NCBI GenBank assembly: GCA_018715595.1
Contig: DVLI01000014.1
Span: forward strand, 1-35,889
Reading direction: 5' to 3'
From: Candidatus Caccoplasma merdavium
GTDB taxonomy: Bacteria > Bacteroidota > Bacteroidia > Bacteroidales > UBA11471
Length of the DNA stretch: 35,889 nt
The position numbers and the translations under genes are program-made. This document shows positions 1 to 8,059 of this stretch, in pieces. The notes beneath the pieces are model-generated. The model searched no databases. It saw nothing but the letters and a program-made list of their open reading frames with translations, and had not been told where the DNA came from. Within the stretch, counting starts at the first letter, position 1. Each line of letters opens with the position of its first letter.

Positions 1-435
1 ATGAAGACTGTCGTATGCCTTGGCACCGATACCCGCGCTGCCGAAATGGCCTTCTCGAACAACACCTACATCTCTTCGCCCTCGACCAAACCCGCTGAGG
101 AGAACTACACCGACAAGGGTTACACCCTCGTCGTGCCCAAAGGCTGTGCCGACACCTACCGCGCCGGCATCGAGTGGGCCAAGTTCCCCGTCATCAACGA
201 GTCAACGTCGGCCATCGAAAGCGTTGAAAGCAACAGCACAACGGCCGTTTACGCCACCGCCGACGCCATCGTTGTCGAAGGCGCCGCTGCCGGCACGCCG
301 GTAACCGTCTACGCACTGAGCGGTGCACAGGTGAAAAACGCCGTGGCCGACGGCTCGGCTCTCATGCTGACCCTCGACCAGAAAGGCATCTTCCTGGTAA
401 AAGTGGGCAACGAAGTGTGCAAAGTCGTTCTCTAA
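1..435 (+). CDS. C-terminal part of a secreted BspA-like/leucine-rich-repeat surface protein (5' end outside window)
   Basis: The frame is open from the first base, so the ATG at position 1 is probably internal and the gene starts upstream. The N-terminal half of the visible 144 residues reads like the end of a BspA-type leucine-rich-repeat region: a stretch around TLVVPKGCADTYRAG followed by W-A-K-F-P-V-I-N-E, the usual closing strand of such repeats. The last 70 residues (ESVESNST... to KVVL) form a small beta-rich tail resembling the C-terminal domains (DUF6383-like) of Bacteroidales secreted proteins. That tail may serve in anchoring or sorting. No catalytic motif is visible. The gene ends at a TAA at 433-435 and is closed by a strong terminator 26 bp further on. 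The family call is by pattern only; binding target and full length are unknown. Confidence 0.6.
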   Translation: MKTVVCLGTDTRAAEMAFSNNTYISSPSTKPAEENYTDKGYTLVVPKGCADTYRAGIEWAKFPVINESTSAIESVESNSTTAVYATADAIVVEGAAAGTPVTVYALSGAQVKNAVADGSALMLTLDQKGIFLVKVGNEVCKVVL

Positions 436-460
436 ACGCTCCGTTTCTCCCATAAAAGCA

Positions 461-492
461 ACCCCGCCGGCGATGAACCGGCGGGGTTTTCT
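461..492 (+). terminator. Rho-independent terminator of the surface-protein gene
   Basis: A perfect 9-bp GC stem (ccccgccgg at 462-470, ccggcgggg at 478-486) with a 7-nt loop is followed by a T tract. It lies directly downstream of the stop codon at 433-435. Confidence 0.9.
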
Positions 493-582
493 TTCTCCGT
501 AGGGGCCGGGAGACAGGCATCACCAACGATGCCGCCCTTGCTTACAGGCCTCCCCATGCCCTCTGCAACAGTCCCGGAAATG

Positions 583-624
583 AAAAAAAAACAAAAAAGG
601 CCGCCTGCCCGATGGCAAGCGGCC
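583..624 (-). terminator. Terminator of the tRNA-Asn pair
   Basis: Read on the minus strand, a GC-rich hairpin (arms 614-624 and 599-609, one mismatch, 4-nt loop) is followed by two runs of T between 598 and 583. It sits 8 bp beyond the 3' end of the promoter-distal tRNA-Asn gene, where a tRNA operon terminator is expected. Confidence 0.85.
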
Positions 625-631
625 TTTCCGG

Positions 632-705
632 CTCTTCAGGTAGGACTTGAACCTACGACCCTCTGATTAACAGTCAGATGCTCTAACCGACTGAGCTACT
701 GAAGA
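632..705 (-). tRNA. tRNA-Asn (GUU), second gene of a tandem pair
   Basis: The 74-nt minus-strand sequence folds into a full cloverleaf. A perfect 7-bp acceptor stem (TCTTCAG/CTGAAGA), a GCTC/GAGC D stem, a TCTGA/TCAGA anticodon stem with loop CTGTTAA (anticodon GTT), a 5-nt variable loop and a GTAGG/CCTAC T stem with TTCAAGT loop are all present. The discriminator base is G. CCA is not encoded, so it must be added by tRNA nucleotidyltransferase. The sequence is identical to the copy at 749-822, and the two are separated by 43 bp. Confidence 0.97.
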
Positions 706-748
706 ATAAATGGTGTATGTTTCGATTCCGCACCCGGAAATTTTGAAG

Positions 749-822
749 CTCTTCAGGTAGGACTTGAACCTACGACCCTCTGATTAACAGTCAGATGCTC
801 TAACCGACTGAGCTACTGAAGA
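749..822 (-). tRNA. tRNA-Asn (GUU), first gene of a tandem pair
   Basis: This is a 74-nt cloverleaf identical base for base to the copy at 632-705, with anticodon GTT in loop CTGTTAA and no encoded CCA. It is the promoter-proximal copy. A minus-strand Bacteroidetes-type -7 element lies about 25 bp upstream (848-855), so both copies are probably cut from one transcript ending at the 583-624 terminator. Confidence 0.97.
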
Positions 823-847
823 AGATAACATTCCTAAAAATGCAGGG

Positions 848-878
848 CAAAAGTAATGCGTTATTTCCAATTATGCAA
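848..878 (-). promoter_or_regulatory. Promoter of the tRNA-Asn operon
   Basis: On the minus strand, TTG at 878-876 and TACTTTTG at 855-848 are separated by 20 bp. This matches the Bacteroidetes -33/-7 arrangement (TTG, 17-23 bp, TAnnTTTG). Transcription would start near 841, about 20 nt before the first tRNA. It interleaves with the rightward promoter of the S41 protease gene. Confidence 0.65.
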
Positions 879-886
879 TATATTTG
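879..886 (+). promoter_or_regulatory. -7 element of the S41 protease/NUDIX operon
   Basis: TATATTTG matches TAnnTTTG exactly and lies 44 bp before the ATG at 930. No good TTG is visible at the expected -33 position (around 856). Because transcription should start near 892, this element rules out the upstream in-frame ATG at 840 as the start. Confidence 0.6.
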
Positions 887-929
887 TAGAAAAATTTCTC
901 ATTCTTTTTTGAAAACAACCTCCAAAGAT

Positions 930-2624
930 ATGCGTAACGTCCTGTTTTCGAACCGGAGTCTGGCTTTAACCGCCGCCCTGCTTCTCACGGGAAATCTCCT
1001 CCCGGCACAAAACAACAACAAGACTTTCGACACCGCCAAAAGCATCTCGGTATTCAATTCGGTACTGAAAGAGCTCAACACGCTCTATGTCGACACCTTC
1101 GACCTCGACAAGATGGTAGAGAAGGGCATCAACACCATGCTCTACACGCTCGACCCCTACACCACCTACATACCCGAGACCGAGACCGAAGACTTCAAGT
1201 TCATGACCACGGGCGAATACGGCGGCATAGGCTCGCTCATCACCTACCGCGACAGCTTCACCTACATCGCCGAACCGTATGAGGGGCTGCCCGCCCAGGT
1301 ACACGGGCTGAAAGCCGGAGACAAAATCTTACAGGTCGATTCGGTTTCGGCCGTGGGACTGCCGTCGGACAAAGTGAGCGAACGGCTCAAAGGCCCGGCC
1401 AACACCATCGTGCGCGTCGTCGTGGAACGCCCCGTGACACTCGACACGCTCACCTTCGACATCGTGCGCAAGAAAATCACCCTGCCGGCCGTTCCCTATT
1501 ACGGCGTGCGCGACGGGGGAGTGGGTTACATCTACCTGCAAAGTTTCACCGACAAGGCGGCCGCCGAAGTGAAAGAGGCTTTCCTCGACTTGAAAAAGAA
1601 CCGCCACATCACCTCGCTCGTCCTCGACCTGCGGGGCAACCCCGGCGGTATTCTCGACGAGGCCCTGCAAATCATCAACTACTTCGTGCCCAAAGGCACC
1701 GAGATACTCTCGACCCGCGGCCGCATCAGCCAGTGGGACAAGACCTACAAGACCACCCAGAAACCCCTCGACGGGAAAATGCCGATGGTCGTTCTCATCA
1801 ACGGGGAATCGGCCTCCGCTTCGGAAATCGTAGCCGGTACCCTGCAAGACCTCGACCGCGCCGTCATCGTGGGCGACCGCTCCTTCGGCAAGGGTCTCGT
1901 GCAGACTACCCGCCCGATGCCCTACAACGGCATGATAAAAATCACCACCTCGAAATACTACATTCCCAGCGGCCGCTCGATACAGGCCATCGACTATTCG
2001 CACCGCAACGCCGCCGGTCGTCCCGAGCGCATTCCCGACAGCCTCACCACCGCCTACACCACGGCCGGAGGCCGCATCGTGCGCGACGGAGGCGGCATCA
2101 CGCCCGACGTGAAGGTGGAGTTGGAGCAGATTCCCAACATCGTGTATTACCTGGTCAACGACATGCACACCTTCCACTACGCCACCCGCTTTGCCCAGCA
2201 ACACGACAGCATCGCCCCCATCGAAGAGTTTGTCATCGACGATACCATCTACAACGACTTCAAGGAGTATGTGCGGAGCCAAAACTTCACCTACGACCGC
2301 CGCACCCAGAAAGTGCTCGACGAGTTGCGCAAGTGGGCCGAGTTTGAAGGCTACCTCGCCGACATCACCCCCGAAGTCGACTCCCTGTCGAAGAAACTCT
2401 CGCACAACCTCGACCACGACTTTGCCAACTTCCGCGACGAAATCGCCGAGCAGCTCGCCTTCGAAATCGTCAAGCGCTATTACTACCAGAAAGGCGAGAT
2501 ATGCGAGAGCCTCAAAAACGACCCCATCGTAAAACGCGCCGAAGAGATACTCCTCGACCGCGAACAGTACCGCGCGATATTGCAACCCGGGAAAGCCTCC
2601 GACAAAAAGGAGAAGAAGTCATGA
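930..2624 (+). CDS. S41-family C-terminal processing peptidase (CtpA/Prc type) with PDZ domain
   Basis: This 564-residue periplasmic serine protease probably cleaves proteins from their C-terminal ends. An N-terminal signal peptide (MRNVLFSN..., hydrophobic LALTAALLL, end near LLPAQ) is followed by a PDZ domain at about residues 93-170. The tail-specific protease core follows. The catalytic pair is visible: the serine in the GESASASE motif (about 293-299) and the general-base lysine in SFGKGLVQ (K321). A long helical C-terminal region follows the core, as in Bacteroidetes homologues. The start at 930 is chosen because it gives the signal peptide and lies downstream of the -7 element at 879-886. 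An in-frame ATG at 840 lies upstream of that element. The stop overlaps the NUDIX start in an ATGA, so the two are translationally coupled. Confidence 0.93.
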   Translation: MRNVLFSNRSLALTAALLLTGNLLPAQNNNKTFDTAKSISVFNSVLKELNTLYVDTFDLDKMVEKGINTMLYTLDPYTTYIPETETEDFKFMTTGEYGGIGSLITYRDSFTYIAEPYEGLPAQVHGLKAGDKILQVDSVSAVGLPSDKVSERLKGPANTIVRVVVERPVTLDTLTFDIVRKKITLPAVPYYGVRDGGVGYIYLQSFTDKAAAEVKEAFLDLKKNRHITSLVLDLRGNPGGILDEALQIINYFVPKGTEILSTRGRISQWDKTYKTTQKPLDGKMPMVVLINGESASASEIVAGTLQDLDRAVIVGDRSFGKGLVQTTRPMPYNGMIKITTSKYYIPSGRSIQAIDYSHRNAAGRPERIPDSLTTAYTTAGGRIVRDGGGITPDVKVELEQIPNIVYYLVNDMHTFHYATRFAQQHDSIAPIEEFVIDDTIYNDFKEYVRSQNFTYDRRTQKVLDELRKWAEFEGYLADITPEVDSLSKKLSHNLDHDFANFRDEIAEQLAFEIVKRYYYQKGEICESLKNDPIVKRAEEILLDREQYRAILQPGKASDKKEKKS

Positions 2625-3157
2625 GCGCGACGACACCGCTTCTCGCCCCCTTCTGTTTCTGTCCACACTGCGGGTCGGCCCGGTTTGTCGACAACAACGT
2701 CCAGTCGAAACGCTGCCTCGACTGCGGACTCATTTACTACATCAACCCCAAGGCTGCCGTCGTGGCTCTCATCACCAATGACGAAGGCGACATACTCGTG
2801 TGCCGCCGCGCCAAGGAACCGGCCAGCGGCACGCTCGACCTGCCGGGAGGATTTACCGACCTCGACGAGACCGCCGAGGAGGCCGTCGCCCGCGAGGTGC
2901 GGGAAGAGACCGCGCTCATCGTCGTCTCCACGCGCTACCTCTTCTCCCTGCCCAACCTCTACACCTACGGCGGACTCACCGTGCCCACGATGGACCTCTT
3001 CTTCGAATGCCGCGTGGCCGACACACGGGGGCTCGAAGCCCACGACGACGTGGCCGCCGCCCGGTTTATGAAACGCGCCGAAATCGACCCCGCCGACTTC
3101 GGGCTGGCCTCGATACGCCGCGGCATCGCCCGCATTCTGGGGCGGGAGGCCGAGTAG
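2621..3157 (+). CDS. NUDIX hydrolase with N-terminal zinc ribbon
   Basis: This 178-residue protein probably hydrolyses a nucleoside diphosphate linked to another moiety (X-P-P bond); the substrate cannot be read from sequence. The N terminus carries a zinc-ribbon pattern, C-P-H-C near residues 14-17 and C-L-D-C near 36-39, as in NudC-like and related NUDIX proteins. The NUDIX box follows: G-F-T-D-L-D-E, then seven residues, then REVREET. The Gly that normally follows the EE pair is replaced by Ala (EETAL), a mild departure; the metal-binding glutamates are intact. The ATG lies in the ATGA overlap with the protease stop, with AAAAGGAGAAG just upstream as ribosome-binding region. It is co-transcribed with the protease, but no functional link is evident. 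Confidence 0.9.
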   Translation: MSATTPLLAPFCFCPHCGSARFVDNNVQSKRCLDCGLIYYINPKAAVVALITNDEGDILVCRRAKEPASGTLDLPGGFTDLDETAEEAVAREVREETALIVVSTRYLFSLPNLYTYGGLTVPTMDLFFECRVADTRGLEAHDDVAAARFMKRAEIDPADFGLASIRRGIARILGREAE

Positions 3158-3350
3158 CCGCCGCTTCCTTCCACCCCGAGACCCTACCACAACAGATTTG
3201 CACCCGTCGCCTCTTCCCCCGACAAGGAAGGAGAGGAGAGGGGAGTCCCCGCGCAATACGCCGCGACAGCACCGTCGCCCGGCGACGGGAGAGGCGGGCG
3301 GCCAAGTAGCCGCAGCTCCGCCGGCGGCATAACAAAAAATTTTCACCGGC
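3158..3350. other. GC-rich non-coding spacer, possible degenerate dispersed repeat
   Basis: No credible gene is seen between the NUDIX stop and the mutS promoter. One strand is purine-rich around 3220-3250 (GGAAGGAGAGGAGAGGGGAG). A near-perfect inverted repeat lies at 3272-3288. The texture resembles the spacer at 19545-19620, which also carries runs of GGGGAGGAGG and GTCGGGGAG type. Both could be remnants of an intergenic repeat family, but this rests only on similarity of texture. Confidence 0.3.
3272..3288. repeat. Short near-perfect inverted repeat
   Basis: CCGTCGCC and GGCGACGG flank a single C, giving two 8-bp arms. No T tract follows, so it is not a standard terminator. It could be a protein-binding palindrome or part of a degenerate repeat. 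Confidence 0.5.
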
Positions 3351-3381
3351 TTGCCATTGCCCGAGCTTTTCACTACCTTTG
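3351..3381 (+). promoter_or_regulatory. Promoter of the mutS operon
   Basis: TTG at 3351-3353 and TACCTTTG at 3374-3381 are 20 bp apart, a good match to the Bacteroidetes -33/-7 consensus. The predicted transcript start near 3387 lies about 20 nt before the GTG at 3407. Confidence 0.7.
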
Positions 3382-3406
3382 TCTTCTCATCAAAACAAGA
3401 AATTCC

Positions 3407-6031
3407 GTGGCAAAAGAGATGGTCGAAACCCCGCTCATGAAGCAGTACATCGAGATGAAAGCCGTTCACCCCGATGCCATACTGCTGTTCAGGGTAGGAG
3501 ACTTTTACGAAACCTTTTCCGACGACGCCATCACGGCATCGGAAATATTGGGCATCACCCTCACCCGACGCGCCAACGGAGCCGCCCAGTATGTCGAGCT
3601 GGCCGGTTTCCCCCACCACGCCCTCGACACCTATCTGCCCAAACTGGTACGCGCCGGCAAACGGGTCGCCATCTGCGAACAGCTCGAAGACCCGAAACTG
3701 GCCAAGAAACTCGTCAAGCGCGGCATCACCGAACTGGTAACCCCCGGCGTCTCCATCGACGACAACATACTCGACCACAAGGAAAACAACTTCCTGGCCG
3801 GCGTGCACTTCGGCAAGAACGGGCAATGCGGCGTGGCCTTCCTCGACATCTCGACCGGCGAATTTCTCACGGCCGAAGGCACCTACGACTACGTCGACAA
3901 ACTATTGGGAAATTTCCAGCCCAAAGAAATACTCTTCGAGCGCAGCCACCGCAAGCAGTTCGAGGAGCACTTCGGCAACCGCTACTTCACCTTCGAGCTC
4001 GACGACTGGATATTCTCCGAGGAGGCGGCCACCGAACGGCTGCTGCGCCACTTCGGCACCAAGAACCTCAAAGGCTTCGGCGTGCAGAACCTCAAACTGG
4101 GCATCGTCGCCTCTGGCGCGCTGCTGCACTACCTCGACATCACCCAGCACACCCACATCGCCCACATACTCTCGCTCGCCCGCATCGAAGCCGACCGCTA
4201 TGTGCGCCTCGACAAGTTTACCGTGCGCAGCCTCGAACTGCTCTCGACGATGAACGAAGGGGGCAAGAGCCTGCTCGACATCATCGACCGCACGGTGAGC
4301 CCCATGGGCGCCCGCCTGCTCAAACGGTGGATTACCTTCCCGCTGAAAGAGGTGGCTCCCATACGCGACCGGCAGGAGGTGGTGGAGTTTTTCTTCCGCC
4401 ACCCCGAAGCCAAGGAACTCATCGACCGCCAACTCGCGCTCATCGGCGACCTCGAACGCCTCATCTCCAAAGTGGCCGTGGGGCGCATCACACCGCGGGA
4501 GACGGTGCAGCTGCGGGTGGCCCTGTCGGCCATCGAGCCGATACGCGACTGCTGCCAGTCGGCCGACGAAGAGGTGCTCCGCCACATCGCCGCGCAACTC
4601 AACCCCTGCACCCTCATACGCGACCGCATCGAGCGCGAAATCTCGCCCGACGCCCCCTCGCTCACCAACCGCGGCGGCATCATCGCCCGCGGCGTGAACG
4701 CCGAACTCGACGAGCTGCGCGACATCTCGGGCTCGGGCAAGGACTACCTCCTGCACCTGCAACAGCGCGAGAGCGAACGCACCGGCATTCCCAGCCTCAA
4801 AATCGGCTACAACAACGTCTTCGGCTACTACATCGAGGTGCGCAACACCCACAAGGACAAGGTGCCCGAAGAGTGGATTCGCAAACAGACCCTCGTCAGC
4901 GCCGAGCGCTACATCACCCAGGAACTGAAAGAGTATGAAGAGAAAATCCTCGGTGCCGAGGAGAAGATTCTCTCGCTCGAAACACGCCTCTTCAACGACC
5001 TGGTGCAGGCCGTCGCCGACTACATTCCGGCCATACAGCTCGACGCCAACCTCATCGCCCGCATCGACTGCCTGCTCTCCTTCGCCAAGACGGCCGAGGA
5101 GAACCACTACATACGTCCCGAGGTGAACGACTCCCTCACCATCGACATCAAGGAGGGTCGGCACCCCGTCATCGAGCGGCAGATGCCTCCCGGCGAAAGC
5201 TACATCTCCAACAGCGTAACGCTCGACAACGACCACCAGCAAATCATCATGATAACGGGGCCCAACATGGCCGGCAAGTCGGCCCTGCTGCGACAGACGG
5301 CCCTCATCGTCATCATGGCGCAGATAGGCAGTTATGTGCCGGCCGAAGCCGCCCACATAGGCATCGTCGACAAGGTCTTCACCCGTGTGGGCGCCTCGGA
5401 CAACATCTCGCTGGGCGAGTCGACCTTCATGGTGGAGATGAACGAGGCGGCCGACATTCTCAACAACCTCTCCGACCGCAGCCTCGTGCTCTTCGACGAG
5501 CTGGGCCGCGGCACCAGCACCTACGACGGCATCTCCATCGCCTGGGCCATCGTCGAGTACATACACGAGCACCGGCGCGCCCGGGCCAAGACCCTCTTCG
5601 CCACCCACTACCACGAGCTCAACGAGATGGAAAAGAGTTTCCGCCGCATCGCCAACTACAACGTGTCGGTAAAGGAGGTCGACAACCGGGTCATCTTCCT
5701 GCGCAAACTCGTGCGGGGCGGCAGCGAACACAGCTTCGGTATCCATGTGGCCCGGCTGGCCGGCATGCCCCAAAGCATCGTGCAACGGGCCAACGAAATC
5801 CTGCACCAGCTCGAAGCCGACAACCGCCAGAACGGCATCGCCGTGCCCCAGGAAAAGAAAAAAACATCGACCAGTGGCGGCGGAGGCATGCAACTCAGCT
5901 TCTTCCAGCTCGACGACCCCGTGCTCTCGCAGGTGCGCGACGAGATTCTCCACACCGACATCAACAACCTCACCCCCGTGGAGGCACTCAACAAACTCAA
6001 CGACATACGCAAAATCATTACCGGCAAATAA
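3407..6031 (+). CDS. mutS: DNA mismatch repair protein MutS
   Basis: MutS recognises mismatches and small loops and signals repair through MutL. The 874-residue length fits the family. The mismatch-contacting Phe-x-Glu motif is present in domain I (GDFYETF, F33 and E35, equivalent to E. coli F36/E38). Connector, lever and clamp domains follow. The ABC-type ATPase holds Walker A GPNMAGKS at 618-625, an N-terminal signature region and Walker B with [17 protein letters not shown] helix-turn-helix dimerisation tail ends the protein. The start is a GTG at 3407, just after the promoter at 3351-3381. The ATG at 3419 is an alternative that would shorten it by four residues. The next gene begins 3 bp after the TAA, so mutS heads a mutS/U32/mnmD unit. 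Confidence 0.98.
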   Translation: MAKEMVETPLMKQYIEMKAVHPDAILLFRVGDFYETFSDDAITASEILGITLTRRANGAAQYVELAGFPHHALDTYLPKLVRAGKRVAICEQLEDPKLAKKLVKRGITELVTPGVSIDDNILDHKENNFLAGVHFGKNGQCGVAFLDISTGEFLTAEGTYDYVDKLLGNFQPKEILFERSHRKQFEEHFGNRYFTFELDDWIFSEEAATERLLRHFGTKNLKGFGVQNLKLGIVASGALLHYLDITQHTHIAHILSLARIEADRYVRLDKFTVRSLELLSTMNEGGKSLLDIIDRTVSPMGARLLKRWITFPLKEVAPIRDRQEVVEFFFRHPEAKELIDRQLALIGDLERLISKVAVGRITPRETVQLRVALSAIEPIRDCCQSADEEVLRHIAAQLNPCTLIRDRIEREISPDAPSLTNRGGIIARGVNAELDELRDISGSGKDYLLHLQQRESERTGIPSLKIGYNNVFGYYIEVRNTHKDKVPEEWIRKQTLVSAERYITQELKEYEEKILGAEEKILSLETRLFNDLVQAVADYIPAIQLDANLIARIDCLLSFAKTAEENHYIRPEVNDSLTIDIKEGRHPVIERQMPPGESYISNSVTLDNDHQQIIMITGPNMAGKSALLRQTALIVIMAQIGSYVPAEAAHIGIVDKVFTRVGASDNISLGESTFMVEMNEAADILNNLSDRSLVLFDELGRGTSTYDGISIAWAIVEYIHEHRRARAKTLFATHYHELNEMEKSFRRIANYNVSVKEVDNRVIFLRKLVRGGSEHSFGIHVARLAGMPQSIVQRANEILHQLEADNRQNGIAVPQEKKKTSTSGGGGMQLSFFQLDDPVLSQVRDEILHTDINNLTPVEALNKLNDIRKIITGK

Positions 6032-6034
6032 CCC

Positions 6035-7288
6035 ATGACCGCACAAGACTTTGAAATCATGGCCCCGGTGGGGTCGTACGAATCGCTCACCGCCGCCATT
6101 CAGGGAGGCGCCAACTCGATATACTTCGGCGTCGAAGGGCTGAACATGCGGGCCCGCAGCTCCAACAACTTCACCCTCGACGACCTGCGCGAGATAGCCC
6201 GCATCTGCCGGGAACACGGCCTGAAAAGCTACCTCACCGTCAACACGGTCATCTACGACAGCGACATCGCCCTCATGCGGCGCATCATCGACGCCGCCAG
6301 CAACGCCGGCATCTCGGCCATCATCGCCAGCGACATCGCCGCCATGACCTACGCCCGCAGCATCGGGGTGGAAGTGCACCTGTCGACCCAACTCAACATC
6401 ACCAACGTCGAGGCTCTCGAATTTTACGCCCGCTTTGCCGATGTCGTGGTGCTCGCCCGCGAGCTCAACCTCGACCAGGTGGCCCATATCCACGCCGAAA
6501 TCGAACGCCGCCACATCACCGGCCCGGGCGGCAAGCCGGTGCGCATCGAGATGTTTGCCCACGGCGCCCTGTGCATGGCCGTCTCGGGCAAGTGCTACCT
6601 GAGCCTCCACGAGATGAACGCCTCGGCCAACCGCGGCGCCTGCATGCAGGTGTGCCGCCGCGGCTACACCGTGCGCGACAAGGAGAGCGACATCGAACTC
6701 GACATTGACAACCAATATATCCTGTCGCCCAAAGACCTGAAAACCATACACTTCATCAACCGCATGATGGAAGCCGGCGTGCGCGTGTTCAAAATCGAAG
6801 GCCGCGCCCGCAGCGCCGAGTATGTGCGCACCGTCGTCGAGTGTTACCACGAGGCCGTGGAGAGCGTCATCGACGGCAGCTACGGCGACGAGAAAATCGC
6901 CGCCTGGGACAACCGCCTGGCCAAAGTCTTCAACCGCGGATTCTGGAACGGCTACTACCTCGGCCAGCGGCTGGGCGAGTGGAGCCACACCTACGGCTCC
7001 GAAGCCACCCGCGTGAAGGTCTACATAGGCAAGGGGGTGAAATACTACTCCAACCTCGGGGTGGCCGAGTTTGTCGTCGAGACCCAGTCGCTGCACGTCG
7101 GCGACGAAATCGTCATCACCGGCCCCACGACGGGAGCCATCATCACCACCGTCGAAGAGATGCGCGTCGACCTCAAACCGGTCGAGGAAGCCGTCAAGGG
7201 CGACCACTTCTCGATAAAGCTCGACCAGAAGATACGCCCCTCGGACAAGCTCTACAAATGGGTCGCCCCCGAAACCCTCAAACGATGA
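6035..7288 (+). CDS. U32-family 'peptidase' (TrhP/RlhA-like, probable RNA hydroxylation factor)
   Basis: This 417-residue protein has the U32 TIM-barrel-like N terminus (IMAPVGSYESLTAAIQGGAN, then SIYFGVEGLNMRA) and the U32 signature around RIEMFAHGALCMAVSGKC. Four conserved cysteines are visible at C180, C187, C203 and C207. Their spacing resembles the cysteine set that binds an iron-sulfur cluster in UbiU-type members. A C-terminal beta-barrel region from about residue 330 is typical of the YegQ/TrhP branch. Known U32 proteins of this type hydroxylate tRNA U34 or 23S rRNA using prephenate-dependent chemistry, so the peptidase label is historical. It starts 3 bp after mutS, and its stop overlaps mnmD (ATGA at 7285-7288). 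The pairing with a U34-modifying enzyme hints at a tRNA wobble role, but the substrate is inference. Confidence 0.88.
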   Translation: MTAQDFEIMAPVGSYESLTAAIQGGANSIYFGVEGLNMRARSSNNFTLDDLREIARICREHGLKSYLTVNTVIYDSDIALMRRIIDAASNAGISAIIASDIAAMTYARSIGVEVHLSTQLNITNVEALEFYARFADVVVLARELNLDQVAHIHAEIERRHITGPGGKPVRIEMFAHGALCMAVSGKCYLSLHEMNASANRGACMQVCRRGYTVRDKESDIELDIDNQYILSPKDLKTIHFINRMMEAGVRVFKIEGRARSAEYVRTVVECYHEAVESVIDGSYGDEKIAAWDNRLAKVFNRGFWNGYYLGQRLGEWSHTYGSEATRVKVYIGKGVKYYSNLGVAEFVVETQSLHVGDEIVITGPTTGAIITTVEEMRVDLKPVEEAVKGDHFSIKLDQKIRPSDKLYKWVAPETLKR

Positions 7289-7983
7289 AGCGCGAAACGC
7301 CCGTAACCGTCCCCACCGACGACGGCTCGCCCACCCTCTACCTGCCCGCCCTCGACGAACACTACCACTCGGTGAGAGGAGCCGTGGCCGAATCGATGCA
7401 CGTCTACATCAAGACCGGCCTCGAAGCCTGCGGGCGGGAAACGGTCGACCTCTTTGAGTGCGGCTTCGGCACCGGACTCAACGCCTTCCTCACCCTGCTG
7501 GCCGCCGGGCAAAGCCGCCGGCACATACACTACACCGTCGTCGAAGCCTTCCCGCTCGATGCCGCACAGGCCATCGGCCTTGCCTACCCCGAAACGATAC
7601 AGCCCGGCAGCCGTCCCCTCTTCGAGCAGCTGCACCGCTGCGAGTGGGAGAGGGAGGTGGCCATCACCCCCTGTTTCACCCTCCACAAAATCGAGACCGA
7701 CCTCACCCGCCACCCCTTGGGCGACGAACGCTACGACGTCATCTACTATGACGCCTTCGCCCCCGAGAAACAGCCCGAGCTGTGGAGCGCCGAACTGCTG
7801 GGTCGTGTCGCCCGCTCCCTGCGCAGGGGAGGGGTGCTCTCGACCTACTGCGCCAAAGGCGAGGTGCGCCGCCGTCTGCAACAAGCGGGGCTCACCGTGC
7901 AACGCACCTCCGGCCCTCCGGGCGGGAAACGCGAAATCCTGCAAGCCCGACGACCCGACGACGCCTCCCGCACCGGCACATAA
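7285..7983 (+). CDS. mnmD: tRNA 5-methylaminomethyl-2-thiouridine methyltransferase MnmD (stand-alone)
   Basis: This 232-residue enzyme corresponds to the methyltransferase half of E. coli MnmC. It performs the last S-adenosylmethionine-dependent methylation to mnm5(s2)U at tRNA position 34. The family N terminus is clear (P-T-D-D-G-S-P-T-L-Y, then DEHYHSVRGAVAES-H-V-Y-I). The SAM-binding loop reads FECGFGTGLNAFL. The catalytic-core strand YYDAFAPEKQPELW and the later STYCAKGEVRR segment also match. The FAD-dependent oxidoreductase half (MnmC1) is absent, as usual in Bacteroidetes. Its ATG overlaps the U32 stop. The C terminus (RRPDDASRTGT) is short and polar. No clear terminator is seen before the next promoter at 8034. 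Confidence 0.92.
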   Translation: MKRETPVTVPTDDGSPTLYLPALDEHYHSVRGAVAESMHVYIKTGLEACGRETVDLFECGFGTGLNAFLTLLAAGQSRRHIHYTVVEAFPLDAAQAIGLAYPETIQPGSRPLFEQLHRCEWEREVAITPCFTLHKIETDLTRHPLGDERYDVIYYDAFAPEKQPELWSAELLGRVARSLRRGGVLSTYCAKGEVRRRLQQAGLTVQRTSGPPGGKREILQARRPDDASRTGT

Positions 7984-8033
7984 AAAAATAAGTTAATAAC
8001 CCGGTCGACAAAGAAGCGATACGAAGTTTTTCC

Positions 8034-8041
8034 TATTTTTG
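8034..8041 (+). promoter_or_regulatory. -7 element of the TPR/barrel operon
   Basis: TATTTTTG matches TAnnTTTG and lies 18 bp before the ATG at 8060. It overlaps the earlier in-frame start at 8039, which is therefore unlikely to be used. No convincing TTG at -33. Confidence 0.55.
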
Positions 8042-8059
8042 TTTCAAAGATTTACCGAC

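Noticed and set aside
3902..7207. 1101-codon leftward frame antisense to mutS and the U32 gene
   Set aside because: It is a shadow of the C-ending codons on the plus strand; the protein is low-complexity (Val, Gly, Asp, His) and lies opposite two clear gene families.
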